NCBI GenBank assembly: GCA_946403615.1
Contig: CAMJAO010000089.1
Location: forward strand, 1-7,931
DNA: 7,931 nt
Source of the DNA: an uncultured Prevotellaceae bacterium
Lineage (GTDB): Bacteria > Bacteroidota > Bacteroidia > Bacteroidales > Bacteroidaceae
Direction: 5' to 3'
Within the stretch, counting starts at the first letter, position 1. Each line of letters starts with the position of its first letter. Below the pieces are notes generated by a model. That model was not told the DNA's origin. It saw nothing but the letters and a program-made list of their open reading frames with translations, and did no database searches. This document shows positions 7,301 to 7,931 of this stretch, piece by piece. Position numbers and translations under genes: made by a program.

Positions 7301-7931
7301 CTACGGTTCAAAATACGTTACTATCTGGCTGAGCGAACCGATAAACGATTTATATTTAGCGGGGTATTCCAGACGGGTAGTGTACCACACATCATCCTTC
7401 AGCACGGCTTTTTCCTCATACAGTTTACCGTCAGCGGTTTTACCAGAGATACTGAATGTGTTGGATGACAAATAGTTGCGTGTAGCATCAGCATCGCGGC
7501 TGTTGAGTTCCGTCACAGCATCCGTCTCCAGCGCATTGTGCGAGGCATAGGTCATCAGCATAATGTCTTTATAAAAGAACCTTACCCCGTCGCCGTTTTG
7601 AGAATGGCGGGGCACCATGAAGTCGGGCACATCCAAATCATAGTTGAAACGGTCATTGTGATAACGCGAATACTGATAACGGCTGATGCGTTTTCTCACC
7701 TCCTCCACTTCTGCATCGTCGTTGAAAGAAGATGATTTGTCATCAACACCGATACAGTCATCATCGATGGTAATGTCAGTATCACCCTTACCACCAACTT
7801 TTTCAGCATTATCGTCAAGGTCAAAATCGCCGCCTTTGCCAGTGGCATCATTCTCCTTCGTATTTTCGGAAAGGGCTGTAGGCGAATCGGTTGATGACGA
7901 TGACTTATCAGAATTACGCAACAAGAAGAAA
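7301..7931 (-). CDS. Hypothetical envelope protein with acidic linker and conserved C-terminal domain, 5'-truncated by the window edge
   Basis: The C-terminal 209 residues of a protein of unknown function are visible, and the stop TAG is at 7301-7303. The frame is open to the right edge and reads Phe-Phe-Leu-Leu-Arg-Asn-Ser. This suggests the end of a membrane anchor or signal segment, so the TTG at 7922-7924 is not a credible start. About 80 residues of Ser/Asp/Gly-rich, strongly acidic, probably disordered linker follow. Next comes a compact domain with YHNDRFNYDLDVPDF (near 7630-7675), NGDGVRF (near 7580-7600), ISGKTADGKLYEEKAVL (about 7402-7452) and LEYPAKYKSF (about 7343-7372), ending in TYFEP. 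From memory, this order (YxxxRFxYxxxxP, NGDGxxF, SGxxxxGxxYEK, LEYPxxxK) recurs in uncharacterised secreted or membrane-anchored Bacteroidota proteins. A PsbP/DcrB-like fold is a guess. The gene converges on the DUF3298 gene with an 81-bp gap. Confidence 0.7.
   Translation of the reverse strand, partial: FFLLRNSDKSSSSTDSPTALSENTKENDATGKGGDFDLDDNAEKVGGKGDTDITIDDDCIGVDDKSSSFNDDAEVEEVRKRISRYQYSRYHNDRFNYDLDVPDFMVPRHSQNGDGVRFFYKDIMLMTYASHNALETDAVTELNSRDADATRNYLSSNTFSISGKTADGKLYEEKAVLKDDVWYTTRLEYPAKYKSFIGSLSQIVTYFEP

Noticed and set aside
1..7931. CRISPR array, insertion sequence, phage or defence cassette
   Set aside because: No regularly spaced repeats, terminal inverted repeats flanking a gene, transposase or integrase motifs, or nuclease/helicase signatures are visible on either strand.

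Overview
The window looks like chromosomal DNA from a member of the Bacteroidota, most probably a Prevotella-type Bacteroidales. The base composition is moderate, judged by eye. Starts lack Shine-Dalgarno sequences and sit behind A/T-rich leaders. Two intergenic sites fit the Bacteroidota sigma-ABfr promoter (TTTG / TAnnTTTG). The tryptophanase and the GH51 arabinofuranosidase both read like Bacteroides/Prevotella family members. The species cannot be fixed from the sequence alone.

Layout, left to right: (1) a P-type IIB (PMCA-type) Ca2+-ATPase on the + strand, cut at its 5' end by the window edge; (2) 27 bp later on the same strand, a secreted GH51 alpha-L-arabinofuranosidase with an N-terminal carbohydrate-binding-like domain; (3) a strong hairpin that closes this unit and also the convergent tryptophanase gene; (4) tnaA on the - strand; (5) a 213-bp divergent control region with one promoter per direction; (6) a lipoprotein of the DUF3298/RsiV-C type on the + strand; (7) converging on it from the - strand, the C-terminal 209 residues of an envelope-type protein of unrecognised function whose start lies beyond the right edge.

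The genes do not form one pathway. The ATPase exports Ca2+. The arabinofuranosidase trims arabinose from plant polysaccharides but has no SusC/SusD, transporter or regulator beside it here. TnaA degrades tryptophan to indole, pyruvate and ammonia, and stands alone without a tnaB-type permease. The last two genes encode extracytoplasmic proteins of poorly known function.

I saw no CRISPR array, transposon, insertion sequence, tRNA, rRNA, phage gene or defence-type cassette, and nothing that makes a convincing undescribed system. The points most worth checking are the near-leaderless promoter of the lipoprotein, the tnaA leader (overlapping upstream reading frame, small hairpin, palindrome between the promoter boxes), the repeat-bearing terminator hairpin, and the two uncharacterised envelope proteins at the right end.
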